Shown here: positions 10,801 through 20,340 of the stretch, piece by piece
Numbering within the stretch: position 1 is the stretch's first letter
Layout: every line of letters starts with the position of its first letter
Source of the DNA: Heliopora coerulea
Lineage: Eukaryota > Cnidaria > Anthozoa > Scleralcyonacea > Helioporidae
NCBI GenBank assembly: GCA_030142905.1
Contig: JASJOG010000027.1
Coordinates: 1,426,001 to 1,490,000 of the forward strand
Length of the DNA: 64,000 bases
Direction of reading: 5' to 3'
Position numbers and translations under genes: made by a program
The notes under the pieces: generated by a model
Database searches by the model: none
What the model was told of the DNA's origin: nothing
Seen by the model: the letters and a program-made list of their open reading frames with translations, nothing else

Positions 10801-11513
10801 CCATGAACAGTCCTTTTCTATTTTCAAACAGAATGTTAAACAATATTTTAATCATCCCTGTTAATGATCAATTTTATATCCTAATTATGTTCTACCACTC
10901 CTTATCCATGTTTGCTATTTCACTTTAGTTAATCCTTGTTTTATTTATATTATTATCATGATTATTATTTTATACAGATCTCCATTTAAACCAGTCCTGC
11001 TGAATTGGACTTTCTGTATAAATATTGTTAATAAATAAATTAAGCAAAGTGCCTTCACTCTCCTATGTTTTTGCAGTTCCCCATACCTTTTGGTTTTATA
11101 CTGAGGCAGTCTCTACCAGCAGCTAGCACATGCTTGCAAGACAGTCTTATAAGACTGTTGCTCCAGTCAAACAGACTACTTTCCAAGACTCTTGGCTCAC
11201 TTGCAGCAGGGGGGGCTTATGTTGTTAAACATACACAACTCACATATGTGGCCTCAGACAGTTGGGGGAGCAAGTCTTTTGGAGCACCAAATATGGTTAG
11301 GTTATGTGTTACTTTATTTCGTATAAATGACTTATATATACTTATATATTTTTGTGTTTTGATTTTATTAATGTGTGACGTTTATACACATATACCAATA
11401 GTGGAGGTGGACTTAATATCAAAAAAGATCCAGCACAACTAGTGTGTTTACTTTTACTCAGTCCTATATACGTACTGGCAAAAAGAATTCAAATCGCCAA
11501 ACTGGCATCCCAT
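1704..11513 (-). CDS. HPS4: HPS4-like subunit of BLOC-3 (multi-exon gene, whole span)
   Basis: In mammals HPS4 pairs with HPS1 to form BLOC-3, a Rab32/Rab38 exchange factor on lysosome-related organelle and endosomal membranes. I recognise the family from the N-terminal block FFVYDHKV...YFYP, then LLCGQ and FAFYHGSV, and from a C-terminal block with DHVF, ENAPHLVDV and a terminal IYGRR...EVYYQ...LLK segment. Exons on the minus strand are 11476-11513, 10208-10304, 9280-9423, 8954-9061, 8049-8183, 6222-6275, probably 5972-5996, 4303-5810, 3378-3449, 3189-3246, 2725-2833 and 1704-1878. All listed junctions are GT/AG and keep one frame, giving about 840 residues, somewhat longer than I recall for the human protein (about 700). 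Two stretches remain uncertain: 5811-6221, and 3450-4302, where a further small exon may lie. The segment matching the human GCILYKG region was not found. The first exon is assigned from phase and donor only. Confidence 0.85.
2725..2833 (-). CDS. HPS4: HPS4-like exon, C-terminal domain
   Basis: This is a 109-base exon after a taacag acceptor, ending at gtaagg. It encodes DHVFCDTAKTLHAQF and ENAPHLVDV, aligning with the [21 protein letters not shown] block of vertebrate HPS4. Confidence 0.85.
2941..3040. repeat. GACA/GTCT microsatellite in an HPS4-like intron
   Basis: Repeated GACAGACAGACA blocks are interrupted by short variants. They generate a spurious Leu/Ser-rich open frame on the minus strand. 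Confidence 0.85.
3189..3246 (-). CDS. HPS4: HPS4-like exon, C-terminal domain
   Basis: This is a 58-base exon between a ttcttag acceptor and gtatgt. It encodes YNYLVYDNFEKAMS, aligning with YNFTHYDRIQSLLMAN of vertebrate HPS4. It ends with one base of a Gly codon that is completed by the next exon. Confidence 0.8.
3378..3449 (-). CDS. HPS4: HPS4-like exon, C-terminal domain
   Basis: Twenty-four codons lie between a gtttcag acceptor and gtaagt. The exon encodes NTSLSELGGLDILLRHSS, aligning with HSSLASLNGLEVHLKET of vertebrate HPS4. Confidence 0.8.
4160..4204 (-). CDS. HPS4: candidate HPS4-like exon, unresolved
   Basis: A 45-base, phase-0 segment follows a ttctcttag acceptor and ends at gtactt. 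An alternative donor at 4173 would give a different frame containing HDESLLE, which resembles the residues before the next exon in vertebrate HPS4. The large exon can also join directly to 3449 in frame, so this exon is optional. Confidence 0.25.
4303..5810 (-). CDS. HPS4: HPS4-like large exon: longin-like strand plus disordered acidic linker
   Basis: The exon starts at a tctag acceptor (5810) or a tttcag acceptor (5802) and ends at gtaagt. Its first residues, LPFGVRVFNVYL, match the LPPNVQIIPVFV strand of HPS4. The remaining roughly 470 residues are Ser/Asp/Glu/Arg-rich with no fold that I recognise. They include a Cys cluster (LKCCKCIEDEEGEVDEEVDEG) and an acidic LEEGEGEKEEYE stretch near the end. 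Vertebrate HPS4 also has a long poorly conserved middle region, so this is probably an intrinsically disordered linker. Confidence 0.8.
5972..5996 (-). CDS. HPS4: candidate HPS4-like micro-exon
   Basis: This 25-base segment follows a strong tttctttctag acceptor and ends at gtaaga. It keeps the frame between exon 6 and the large exon if the latter starts at 5810. A second candidate segment at 5864-5904 (41 bases) would instead fit a start at 5802. Neither carries a family motif, so the choice is open. Confidence 0.4.
6222..6275 (-). CDS. HPS4: HPS4-like exon 6 (short)
   Basis: Eighteen codons lie between a tacgcag acceptor and a gtaatt donor. The exon encodes ISRCLLLLKPNQNQ, aligning with VEPLLLLKAARIL of vertebrate HPS4. 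Its phase matches the neighbouring exons. Support comes from one short motif and the splice sites. Confidence 0.65.
7336..7458 (-). repeat. tRNA-derived SINE, family 2, copy 1
   Basis: On the minus strand there is an A-box-like TAGCTCAATGGTTAGAG and a B-box-like GGTTCAATCCCC, followed by CGTCTGCGGCTCAG and a tail with TTTCTGAGG and a GACGATCGTTCATC segment. Copy 2 lies about 230 bases further along. Confidence 0.75.
7570..7685 (-). repeat. tRNA-derived SINE, family 2, copy 2 (head truncated)
   Basis: The copy shares with copy 1 the B-box GGTTCGATCCCC, the GGGGCTCAGAAATCG segment and the GACGATCGTTCATC tail on the minus strand. The A-box part is shortened. Confidence 0.7.
7790..7985. repeat. 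pyrimidine-rich CATT/CTTTC simple repeat
   Basis: A run of irregular TTCATTC, CTTTC and CCTCC units on the plus strand. The open frame through it is low complexity and not a gene. Confidence 0.8.
8049..8183 (-). CDS. HPS4: HPS4-like exon 5, helical segment
   Basis: Forty-five whole codons lie between a ttttag acceptor and a gtacgt donor. The product is helical (MFLSEMYSLWEQYLAFI) and occupies the position of the WDTFIEQIL...IFNSL segment of vertebrate HPS4. The open frame continues past the donor, but the family match stops there. Confidence 0.75.
8954..9061 (-). CDS. HPS4: HPS4-like exon 4, longin domain end
   Basis: Thirty-six whole codons lie between a tttcag acceptor and a gtaagt donor. 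The exon encodes LIEQVDRLYSLFAFYHGSVD, aligning with the FLDQLVGFFNFYNGPV segment of vertebrate HPS4. Confidence 0.85.
9280..9423 (-). CDS. HPS4: HPS4-like exon 3, longin domain
   Basis: Forty-eight whole codons lie between a ttattag acceptor and a gtaagt donor. The encoded NQCLLCGQLMGLVQF corresponds to the LLCGQIAGVVR segment of vertebrate HPS4. It is followed by a Lys-rich strand and KHVGQYTF. Confidence 0.85.
10208..10304 (-). CDS. HPS4: HPS4-like exon 2, first longin strands
   Basis: The exon opens after a tgtag acceptor and ends before gtatgt. It encodes the signature FEGSVFFVYDHKV followed by EEDLLEDAIIYFYP, matching the N-terminal FFLYDGSKV...CYFYP of vertebrate HPS4. This block is shared by the HPS4/CCZ1-type longin proteins. 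The downstream exons favour HPS4. Confidence 0.85.
10645..11045 (+). mobile_element. LINE 3' end fragment in HPS4-like intron 1
   Basis: A plus-strand frame encodes AAKSWNTLPFKL followed by a basic SFSIFKQNVKQYF, the usual C-terminal signature of CR1/Jockey-type ORF2 proteins. An AT-rich 3' UTR-like stretch ends in AATAAATAAATT. Only the tail is present, so the copy is strongly 5'-truncated. Confidence 0.6.
11476..11513 (-). CDS. HPS4: HPS4-like exon 1 (start codon)
   Basis: An ATG at 11513 opens twelve codons plus two bases and ends at a gtacgt donor. The phase fits the one-base remainder at the start of exon 2. The exon is small and has no family match of its own. It is chosen because it is the nearest upstream ATG exon with the right phase and a good donor. 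The intron to exon 2 contains a LINE tail. Confidence 0.5.
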
Positions 11514-14240
11514 ATTTGATTCTAATCAGTTCGTCTCAAATAACCACGAGTTCCCGGCATTACGTCAGCTGAATAAAATTATCAGATTTCTATGGCAGCA
11601 TTTTCGTTTACATGGCGACTTTTAATTCCCAAATAGAACTGAAAGACATTTATTCTGATTCGCCTCTCCATCGGGACCAACATAGCCATTTGGATATAGT
11701 CGTGTTCAATGGACGTGACCGAGAACTGGTCACTCAATGAAGCTAATTAATTCAAAATGCATTGGTTACAACAACAATCAGAACAGCAGTTAAAACTACA
11801 CTGATTACAAACAGTGGGTTATACTAACCCAATAGCAAGACTAAGGCGAAAGCAGAAGCTAAGACAAGGGGAGGATGAGAAGAATTTTGTATGTTTTCAA
11901 AAAGAACGTAGCGGCTCCCGCACAGCGAACAGCAACCTACTTGAAAACATTAAGTACTTATGACTGAAGAAGATCAACCATCTGAAACACATGTCAATTA
12001 AAGATCTTTCAGGTTGGTCACTTTATTAGCTAGGCATACATCAGGTAGCTTTTTACTTAGTACAACGTTTTAAAATTTTCAAAGATGAAAATTGTACGTT
12101 TTAATAGGAAGTATTGGTCGGTGAATAAGGAATTGCTCATACGCCTTTGGCTTATGACTCACTTTAGGAATGACAAAGAAGCAGCTCAGCATACAGAGAA
12201 CTATAAAGGCTTCCCGAATACCTTACATACCTGTAGTGGGCAGAAAAATCCATTTTCCTCAATCAAAGATGATTACATGTGGTACAAAATTATTCATGAA
12301 GAACTTCTCTTGAAGTTCCTCATCCTTTCCATCGCTATATTGCTGACACAGGCCCCTCTAGCGTACCGCTGGCCATACAGGCTCAAAAAACAAGATGAAA
12401 ACAACTTACAGTAAGTACGGTTAACAAGTTGATGAGCCGAGGTCATTAAACTCTAAGAAGTCTTTTTAGAGAGCAACGGGCTGACGCATGCTATATATGG
12501 GACAATTATAATTGTAATGACCCCTTAGGACACGCGAATATCACACGGGCAGTCTCTGGCCTGATGTCGCATCAGCCTCGTGAAATTTTTCCGACCAATG
12601 GCGACAGAGGGATGGCGACAGAGTCCATCAGTGCCAGATCAGTGATAGGTGCTTACATACATAAGCAGTTTATCATGGCACCGCTCAGGGCTGTCGAAAG
12701 CGGGGGCTATAAGGTGGTGTAACACCCCCGATATTTATTGGTGATGAAATTCAGGTAAATTACTGGCTGATTCAAACTAACATTCAGGACAACTACAAAA
12801 CAACTGATTTGTGACTAAATGTCAGCGGAAGGAGAATTCATTAAGTGCTTCAAATTGCAAAAGACCTTTCCCTTGTTGGAATCCGAAAACGCCACTGGAA
12901 GACCATTCCACATCAGCTTCCACGTTCAGACATTTTAAAAACAAAAACCTTGCGATCCTATGCGGTGAAACCAGGAATTGTGATGGGCGCAGGTCGGAGG
13001 GAGGTGTCAATGTACCATCGAGGCGATTTTGATAATTTCGAACGCAGTAGATCTACGGGGCTTTGATGAATGAGGGCAAAAAATCCTGCCGCTAACGTGG
13101 CACACGTAAGACCTCCCAAAAAAGGGCAGGGTTGGCGACGCCACAACACCCCCCCCTAGTTGTGCCCCTGATAGAGGAAATATTTTCTGTTAAATAACAA
13201 ATAATTTGAAAAATCAGGTGAATTTTTGCTTGACGCTCCCCTTCGTCGGTTTTCTTCGCAACGGCACAGACACCGTCTGGCTGCGCGAATGTTGTTAGAC
13301 ATTAGATTGGTTTGAAATGCGGTAGGCTAATAACTAACAGTAAATTTAGTATCAACATATACATACATCTTGTCTGACACAGACTTTATATATGATGAAG
13401 GAAATTTTCACGTGTTAAAATCTTACATTTTAAGACCCAATTGGGACCAGCGGCGAAAATGCAACTCTAAAGCCTCCTGCCTCTGGTGTGTCACACCTGA
13501 CGTCAGGTCTGTTCAGAAATCGTAACGATCTTGGTTGACCGCATAATGCCCACAGATTGCATTAGGACTCGCGTATGAGCAACAGGGCCGTAGGAGGCGG
13601 GGTTCTAGGGGTTCCAACGAACCCCCTTCAAACTGAAAAATCAACTATGTCGTAATCATTTTCCAAATATTTCACGGACTCCTGAGAAGATTCATGCTTT
13701 TCGGTCAAAAAGACGAACTCCCTCTTCTAAATGCCTGCTACCGGCCTGAGCAATCTATGATGACATGGTCCAGTAGCGGTACTGTTGTTAGAAACTGGAA
13801 TATGGCAATACAATTTACCAACATACGCCAATATGTTCTGTGACAGAAGATCTGGCAGACGTTCTGACTGAAACAGTTTTCTATGGAACATACAGGTATA
13901 GCTGTTATGACGCTTACAAATCACTAGATTGCAGTAGCCAGTCTCCTTGGTTTGTCAGTGCTGCATCAATTTCATTAGACTATTTGATACACGCAGGCCA
14001 AAGAGTAAGAGCCCTCTATGTTTCAGTTCTAAGGCTAAAGCTTCTTCGTGGACTTGGTTCACTTATTGCATAAGAAATTTAAACTCTTTTTAATATTTAC
14101 ACCTTTTGCTATTCATTACCAGAAAATATACTATCATTAACGCCAACTTCAAAGTCATTAAAGCAAAAACATTCATTAGCATAGATACTCAACCATTTGC
14201 ATCAAAAGGCATTCCATAGCACCAACAGATGACCATTAAC
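11514..14240. other. intergenic, no gene recognised
   Basis: Short open frames on both strands overlap one another and show no family resemblance. A C-rich patch near 13147-13170 resembles fragments at 32580 and 42160. The promoter of the HPS4-like gene should lie in the first few hundred bases, but no specific element is evident. Confidence 0.6.
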
Positions 14241-14341
14241 ACTATTTTGCTATACATTAGGGTTAATAAAATTTCAATTAGACAAGATATTTCTCTTGCG
14301 TAATTGAAATTTTATTATCCCTAATGTATAGTAGAATAGTA
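14241..14341. repeat. foldback repeat
   Basis: Arms reading ACTATTTTGCTATACATTAG and AATAAAATTTCAATTA are matched by their inverted copies with a few mismatches, around a roughly 20-base centre. It lies immediately upstream of the CR1-like element. Confidence 0.75.
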
Positions 14342-14611
14342 GATCTCAATCCGATGGTACAGTGAGAGGAAATCTTTGAATGTCAATGTAGTCAGAAAGA
14401 ACGTCGAAAGAATTAAAACTAAATTGTTATCAATGGCAAAGACCGCGAACGACGTCGAACTGAACGCTGAGGTTGAGTCTCAAGATGAGAGTGACAAACT
14501 GAACACACATGTGCCGACCTTGCCCAAAGCGAATATACAAGTGCAGAACCAGTCTGAAACTGGCGAGGAAGAAGATAATAAAGTAAATGGTTTGAACCTG
14601 GGAGAATCGTA

Positions 14612-14798
14612 ACATGTTTGAGGAAGTTGATCGTCCAGGTTAGTGTAGTCTTGAGAAAGACTGTTGGTTGAAGTGACTGACGTTTCGACAGCCTTAGCGG
14701 CGGTCATCTTCAGAGTCAAAAGGACTCTGAAGATCACTTCAACCAACAGTCTTTCTCAAGACTACACTAACCTGGACGATCAACTTCCTCAAACATGT
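14612..14798. mobile_element. foldback MITE with TA flanks
   Basis: Perfect inverted arms of about 65 bases begin ACATGTTTGAGGAAG and surround a short centre containing GACGTTTCGAC. TA dinucleotides at 14610-14611 and 14799-14800 fit the duplicated target of a Tc1/mariner-type transposition. It sits inside CR1-like ORF1. Confidence 0.75.
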
Positions 14799-14893
14799 TA
14801 AGAAGATAATATTGTATGTAATGATTGTAGAAAGCTCTCGATCGATGTGGCCAAAGCTAAGTTTGAACTGAATTTGGTATGGGCTAAGATTAA

Positions 14894-15112
14894 GACCCCG
14901 TTCACACGATAGCGGTACGAAACTGCACCGGTATCAAAATATCACGGTACGAACCTGTTCAAACGATTATGGTTTCACATTACGGTTTCAAATCGTTACG
15001 GTTAGCATTACGGTTTCATGCTTTTTTCATACCGGTACCGTGTGAACGCAAGGCCGAAGCGTAATAATTTCTTTACGGTTTCATTTCGTACCGGTATCGT
15101 GTGAACGGGGTC
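14894..15112. mobile_element. PIF/Harbinger-like MITE with TAA target duplication
   Basis: Terminal inverted repeats begin GACCCCGTTCACACGATA and end in the matching inverse, flanked by TAA at 14891-14893 and 15113-15115. A 3-bp TWA target fits the PIF/Harbinger group. There is no coding capacity. The internal part is built of repeated TACGGTTTCA-like words. Confidence 0.85.
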
Positions 15113-15813
15113 TAATGCACTAGATCGAAAACCGTGTAAGTGCGAGTCCTTGAAAAGGGAACATAACTTTCTTCGCGTGCAAGTCGAATGCCTTCTATCA
15201 AAATTAACAGACAGTCAAAGTTCGTCCCGACTAGAAAAAAACCAAGACAGACTTAATGTTGATGAAAAAATTGAAGTCCAGCAACGTCATTCGTGCCAAG
15301 TTCCAACATCTTCAGAGTTGTCATTTCAGAGTCAACTGAATAGCTATAGAAAGAGCGAAGAGAATCATTCAGCCGCAACAAATCTGCTGCTACTTTGCAA
15401 AAGAAAAGCAAGGAAGACAACCAGTATCTAGACGATGTCATCAAGGAGCGAGACTCTTTGAGGATTGCAATTCAGATACTCCAGCAAGATTTATCGACGG
15501 CATTCTCAACTCAGTTGGAAAATAAATCTACAACGGCATGGAAAAGCCAAAGAAAGCGGCAAAGATTAGCCAAAATTCGACACCACCACCACCATTACTA
15601 ACATCAAACAGCTTCAATCAATTAAGTGATCCCGAGGGAGACGTAGCTACAAAAACCTACGGTGACAAACCCATTTCTTCAAAAAGAAAATCTCCTTTTT
15701 ACAAAGGGCGTCCTGGAGTAAACAAAAATTCTGATTTGCATAAAAAATCTTAAGCTGTTCAAGCTGCAAAATTCTACGAAACCGACAACGCCCAGTGAGG
15801 CACACAAGATACA

Positions 15814-16269
15814 TTGATATTGGGTGACTCTCTTATCAAAGCTCTTAGGGATGACTTATTAAGTAAATCAACGAAACAAAGAGTCAATGTAAAATGTTTC
15901 TGTGGACCCACATCAGATGATATACACCACTATATAATCCCACCACTCTCAATATCACCGGAAAACATAATTATCCATGTTGGAACAAATGATATCCGAG
16001 GGAAACCTGCAAGCAAGGTTTGTACTGGAATTAAGTCACTTACTCGCAAGGCAATGGAACTGTGTCCAGAATCAAATATCTCCATCTCCTCTTTGATTAA
16101 GAGACGAGACGATAGAGAAGGTATGGTTTCAAAACTTAATAGCATGATTGAAAAATTCTGTAAAGAATCTAGTGTCCATTATATTAACAATGATAATATA
16201 ACCGTAGATACCTTAAATGGTTCTGGTATTCATTTAGGCAAGAAATTCAGTGCTAGCAAAAAATATTAA
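15814..16269 (+). pseudogene. CR1-like ORF1 SGNH esterase domain
   Basis: The frame opens with ILGDSLIKAL (the GDS nucleophile block) and continues to IIIHVGTNDIRG (the GTND block), both typical of SGNH/GDSL hydrolase domains carried in CR1-group ORF1. It then has SISSLIKRRDD and ends with GIHL near the usual catalytic His position. Stops separate it from the preceding coiled-coil part. Confidence 0.75.
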
Positions 16270-16328
16270 GCATCTAGATAGTTTTTAACCTAGGAAAAAT
16301 TCTAGGTCACAGCTTTCCCTTTTCCAAA

Positions 16329-17317
16329 TTGACCAACTGTGACACACCGGAATTAACAGAGTCACAACAAGTAAATACACCAATAAATTGTACATTAAAT
16401 AGACTAAAAGGGTTCAAATTAGCACACCTAAACGTGGCATCAGTTCCTGAACATCTAGACGAACTGAAAACATTAATGGTGAAAAAACCGATGAATATAC
16501 TTAGCATTAATGAAACAAGATTAGCTGCTACAATTTGTAATGGTGAAATAAATATCCCTGGATGTGCTTTATTCAGAAAAGACAGATCCAGAACTGGTGG
16601 TGGCGTATGCCTTTACATTAGAGATGTTTCTAATTGACAGAGCGAGAGACTGTTCCCTTCAATTCGGAAGCCGTTTCCGTTCAAATAACTAAACCAAAAT
16701 CTAAACCTTTTCTTGTTACAATGGTATATCGATCCCCTAATTCAGGATCTGACTTTATGGACCTTTTTGAAACCTTTTTACTAAAACTAGACAAGGACGA
16801 TAAAGAATTAATTGTTACAGGCGATCTCAATTGTGATCTTTCTTTGAGTATTTTACAACCTCATACGAACAGATTTATTGAAATTTTAAATCTTTTTCAA
16901 CTTGAGCAGGTAATCACTGATCCTACTCGTGTAACCAGTAGTCACGCTAACTTACTGCATATTATTGCCACAAATAGACCTTATAAATTATTGAATTCAG
17001 GTGTTTTACATATTGGGATCAGTGATCACAGTTTGGTCTATGCTTGCTTTAAAATAGCCGTCCCCAAACAAAAACCTCAATTTATTGAAAGTAGAACTTT
17101 TAAACATTATAATCAAGATCAGTTTAACCAAGATCTCCAGAATATGTTGAATAAACAGAATTGGAGCTCTCAAGATCCCAACCAGCTTTGGGAAAATTTT
17201 AAAGACGTTTTTATTCTAGTATCAGAAATTTATGCTCTGATAAGATTTTGCAAAGTTCGTAGCGAATATGTTCTTTGGATGACTCATAGTTTAATGGCAG
17301 GAAATAAACCACCGTGA
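16329..17317 (+). pseudogene. CR1-like ORF2 endonuclease domain
   Basis: Two adjacent frames (16329-16637 and 16634-17317) cover an apurinic-type endonuclease. The first has AHLNVASV, ILSINETRL and GGGVCLYIRD, and the second has VTMVYRSPNS, VTGDLNCDL and ISDHSLVY. The frame break near 16635 disables the domain. Confidence 0.8.
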
Positions 17318-17411
17318 TTATTTAAAAGAGAGAGCAGTAGCATCAAAATCCGAATCATTATACAATTCATATAATAAGCAACGCAATTGAGTAAATGGCC
17401 TCATTAAAAAT

Positions 17412-19014
17412 GTGAAAAAGAAATTTTGCCTTGAAAGCATTGACTTAAATAAAGGAAATTCGAGAGAAATGTGGAAAAACATTAATTTAATTATTGGGCG
17501 TAAAGGCCGAAGTTCTAAAACAACTACAGTTTGCTCAATTAAACAAAATAATACAACTAACATTGTGACAAATGAAAAGGACATTGCTGAATCCTTAACG
17601 AGTATTTTACTGAGATTGGTCCTAGCCTCTCAAAAAACTTGGATAAGACCAACGCTCAATTTTTAGACTATATAACACCTGTTGAATGTGAGTTTAATTT
17701 TAGTTATATAACCTGCGAAACTGTTTTACATACTATTAATGGAATAAAATATAAAAAAGCAGCCGATGCACGTGTTTCACCGATTTATAAGTTGGGAGAA
17801 AAAGATGAATGCGGCCAATTTCGGTACTATCTGTTGTTTCTAAATTGTTCGAAAAATTGGTTTATAAACAAGTATACTGTTATTTAGAAAACAACAAACT
17901 TTTAACTCCTTTCCAGTCGGGTTTTAGAAAGGTAACTCGACTAGTACATCTTTATTAAACACAACCAACACTTGGCTGGTCAACATGGAGCAAGGTCTGA
18001 TAAATAGAGTCATTTTTCTCGATTTAAAGAAGGCCTTTGATACTGTAGACCATGATATCTTAATAAAAAAATTAGAGTTATGGTATTAGAGGAAATAGTC
18101 TGCGTTGGTTCATTTCATACCTGAGTGACCGTACACAAGTATGTAAAGTTGGAACGACAATTTCTTCGAAAAAATATATAAAGGTCGGTGTGCCACAGGG
18201 GTTTAATTTGGGTCCATTATTATTTATACTTTATGTAAATTACCTACCAAACTGTTTAAGCAATTCTATCCCTGCTCTGTCTGCAGACGATACCAATGTA
18301 ACGACATCTGGACCGTCTGTGGAAGATATCCAACGTAAACTAAATAATGAGTTGGATAACTTACATCAGTGGTTGCTTGCAAATAGATTGTCTTTGAATG
18401 TTAGTAAAACGGAGTACATGTTAATTGGCTCTAGGTATAGGGTAACTCATATACCAACGGATCCCGAAATTTCAATTGGCTCTCAAAAAATTTCACGTGT
18501 AAAAGAGACAAAAACACTGGGTGTTTTCATCGACGAAAATATCACCTGGAAAAATCATATTGAAGCCACGTGTAAAAAGATTTCGAAAGCAATAGGAATG
18601 ATGAGACGAGTTAAAAATGTCATCAGTAATGAAAGCCTAAAACGGTTATACAAAGCGTTGGTGTTACCACATTTTGATTACTGTTCTTTGGTTTGGGATA
18701 ATTGCTCAAATAGCTTAAGAGATCGCTTACAAAAGCTTCAAAATAAAGCTGGTCGAATAATAAGTGGTGACAGTTATGATATGTCAGCAACAAACACTCG
18801 ACTAAAACTTGAGTGGAAAGATTTACAGTCGTCAAGGGACGAACAAATGTTGTCCTTTGTGCAAAAGATAATTTCTGGCAGATCAAACTTAGATAGTTTA
18901 AGTCACCTATTTTCAATAGCAAGGCGGGGTTGTTATGACTTGAGAAGTAATGATAACATGCCCTTGCTACCTAAACCAAATACTAATGCGATGAAGAAAA
19001 GCTTTAGTTATTGA
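17412..19014 (+). pseudogene. CR1-like ORF2 reverse transcriptase
   Basis: Frames at 17412-17666, 17639-17887, about 17900-18180 and 18190-19014 make up a reverse transcriptase. Visible motifs are FLDLKKAFDTVDHD, VPQGFNLGPLLFILY and a degenerate ADD box (SADDTNV), followed by the thumb KTEYMLIGS and the C-terminal LPHFDYCSLVWDNC. At least two frameshifts occur. Confidence 0.85.
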
Positions 19015-19079
19015 GCCGCTGTGACTTGGAATGCCCAACCATTAAAGGATAAAACTTATGAGCTTTGAAATTCAGTATT

Positions 19080-20220
19080 TCAATTGTAAGCCGCTTTTTT
19101 TTATTTTCAGTATTACTCTTTAAAAGTTTTGATGTGAATATCCTTATTTTTTTTTGTTTTTTAATTTCTTATGTGTGCAGCACGACCTAATGAAAAACAA
19201 CTAAACATTTTTACTGTGAATATCTTTTATTATTGGTTGATTAGTTACCGTGTTATGTGCGGTCGATCACTGTTTTTCACTTCATTTTCGCCGTCAGGAC
19301 AAAGATGATTCTTTTCGTCGAGCAAAAATCGAATCAATTTTTTTCTGAAACATGACCCCTGCCCGAAAAATGGAAATATCGCCCTAAAAAATTGACGATG
19401 CTCGAATCTGATGGGGACTGCAGCCCCCCTCCCCCCAAACTCGTGCTCTTATGACCACTATGACATCACGTGCAAGCCATCAATTTGTTTGCTTGACGTC
19501 AAACACTGTTATGGGGCAACCACAAACTGGAAGAGTATTTGAATTAACGTATATTGAGTAGATTACACTGATTTGAATATCTGATGAACCTTTCCACATA
19601 CATCCGTTGAAACGTTAACACACTCAAGGCATGGTGAACAGGTTCGTTGCTACAGAGACTGAGTCGCAGAAATCACATATTACTGAGAGGGGGCGCATTG
19701 TGGTTAAATCTTAATCAACCGCAGGCAACAAATTGACGACCACCATATTGGATAAACTCGAAGGGAAAACAAGCCGTAGTTCCGTCGTTAAATTTACACC
19801 TTATAATATGAAAACTGGAGTGCCACGTGGGCTGTTCTGAATCGAGATAGAAAAGATTGGAAGGTAGCACTCTGCAGTCTCTGCCAAAAAAAATGAGATA
19901 ACAAGGTGTTGATGGCACTTGGCTTTCGCTCGACACTCCAGTACCTGTTTCTCTCGGGTTTTGGTGCAGTGCAACCAAAAAATATACATCCTAGTCGGCA
20001 AACGGAAAAGCATCGAATACAAACTGATCCCAGGACAGGAAGTTGAAAATCACAAAGAAAACCAAAAGTTCGAAGACTACTTAGGTTTCCAGCAATCCAG
20101 CTGTTTTATCGACTGTACTATTGTCAGGGAGGTTCGCATTTGTTGACTTTAGAATGCTGAAAAATTGTAAATGTCAATCTCAAACTCATTAACAATTAAT
20201 GAAGAAAACACAAAGGAAAT
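19080..20220. other. no gene recognised
   Basis: This holds AT-rich sequence downstream of the CR1-like ORF2, then unique-looking DNA. Overlapping open frames at 19715-20146 on both strands show no family motif. Confidence 0.55.
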
Positions 20221-20340
20221 CAGTACCGAGACGTTTTTGGATATCTGATCTTTATTAGCATAAAATTTCGACAACTTTTAACCCGATTTTCTCTTCAAAT
20301 AAGGATTCGTTTGAGATGCAATATCATTCACTCGAAAGTC

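Larger units (their letters stand above)
14376..15800 (+). pseudogene. CR1-like ORF1, N-terminal part, interrupted by two MITEs
   Basis: Frames at 14376-14612, about 14802-14890 and 15116-15752 together give an acidic N terminus, a CNDC...CKC cysteine motif and a Gln/Ser-rich coiled-coil-like region. Removing the 14894-15112 MITE with one copy of its target duplication restores continuous coding across the CKCESL motif. A stop remains at the edge of the 14612-14798 foldback, and a frameshift lies near 15400-15540. Confidence 0.7.
14376..19070 (+). mobile_element. degenerate CR1-like non-LTR retrotransposon
   Basis: The order of domains fits the CR1 group: an ORF1 with Cys-rich/coiled-coil sequence and an SGNH-type esterase, then an apurinic-type endonuclease, then reverse transcriptase. 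Several frameshifts and stops break the frames, and two MITEs are nested in ORF1, so the copy is dead. The 5' boundary is set by the first ORF1-like codons. The 3' boundary is approximate, just after the ORF2 C terminus, because no tail repeat or target duplication is clear. Confidence 0.8.

Noticed and set aside
11065..11442. 125-codon plus-strand frame in HPS4-like intron 1
   Set aside because: No family resemblance. It begins after a LINE tail and has no splice or expression support in the sequence.
12085..12414. 109-codon plus-strand frame
   Set aside because: Irregular composition and no recognised motif; probably chance.
19715..20146. Overlapping frames on both strands
   Set aside because: They shadow one another and none shows a domain or a convincing exon structure.
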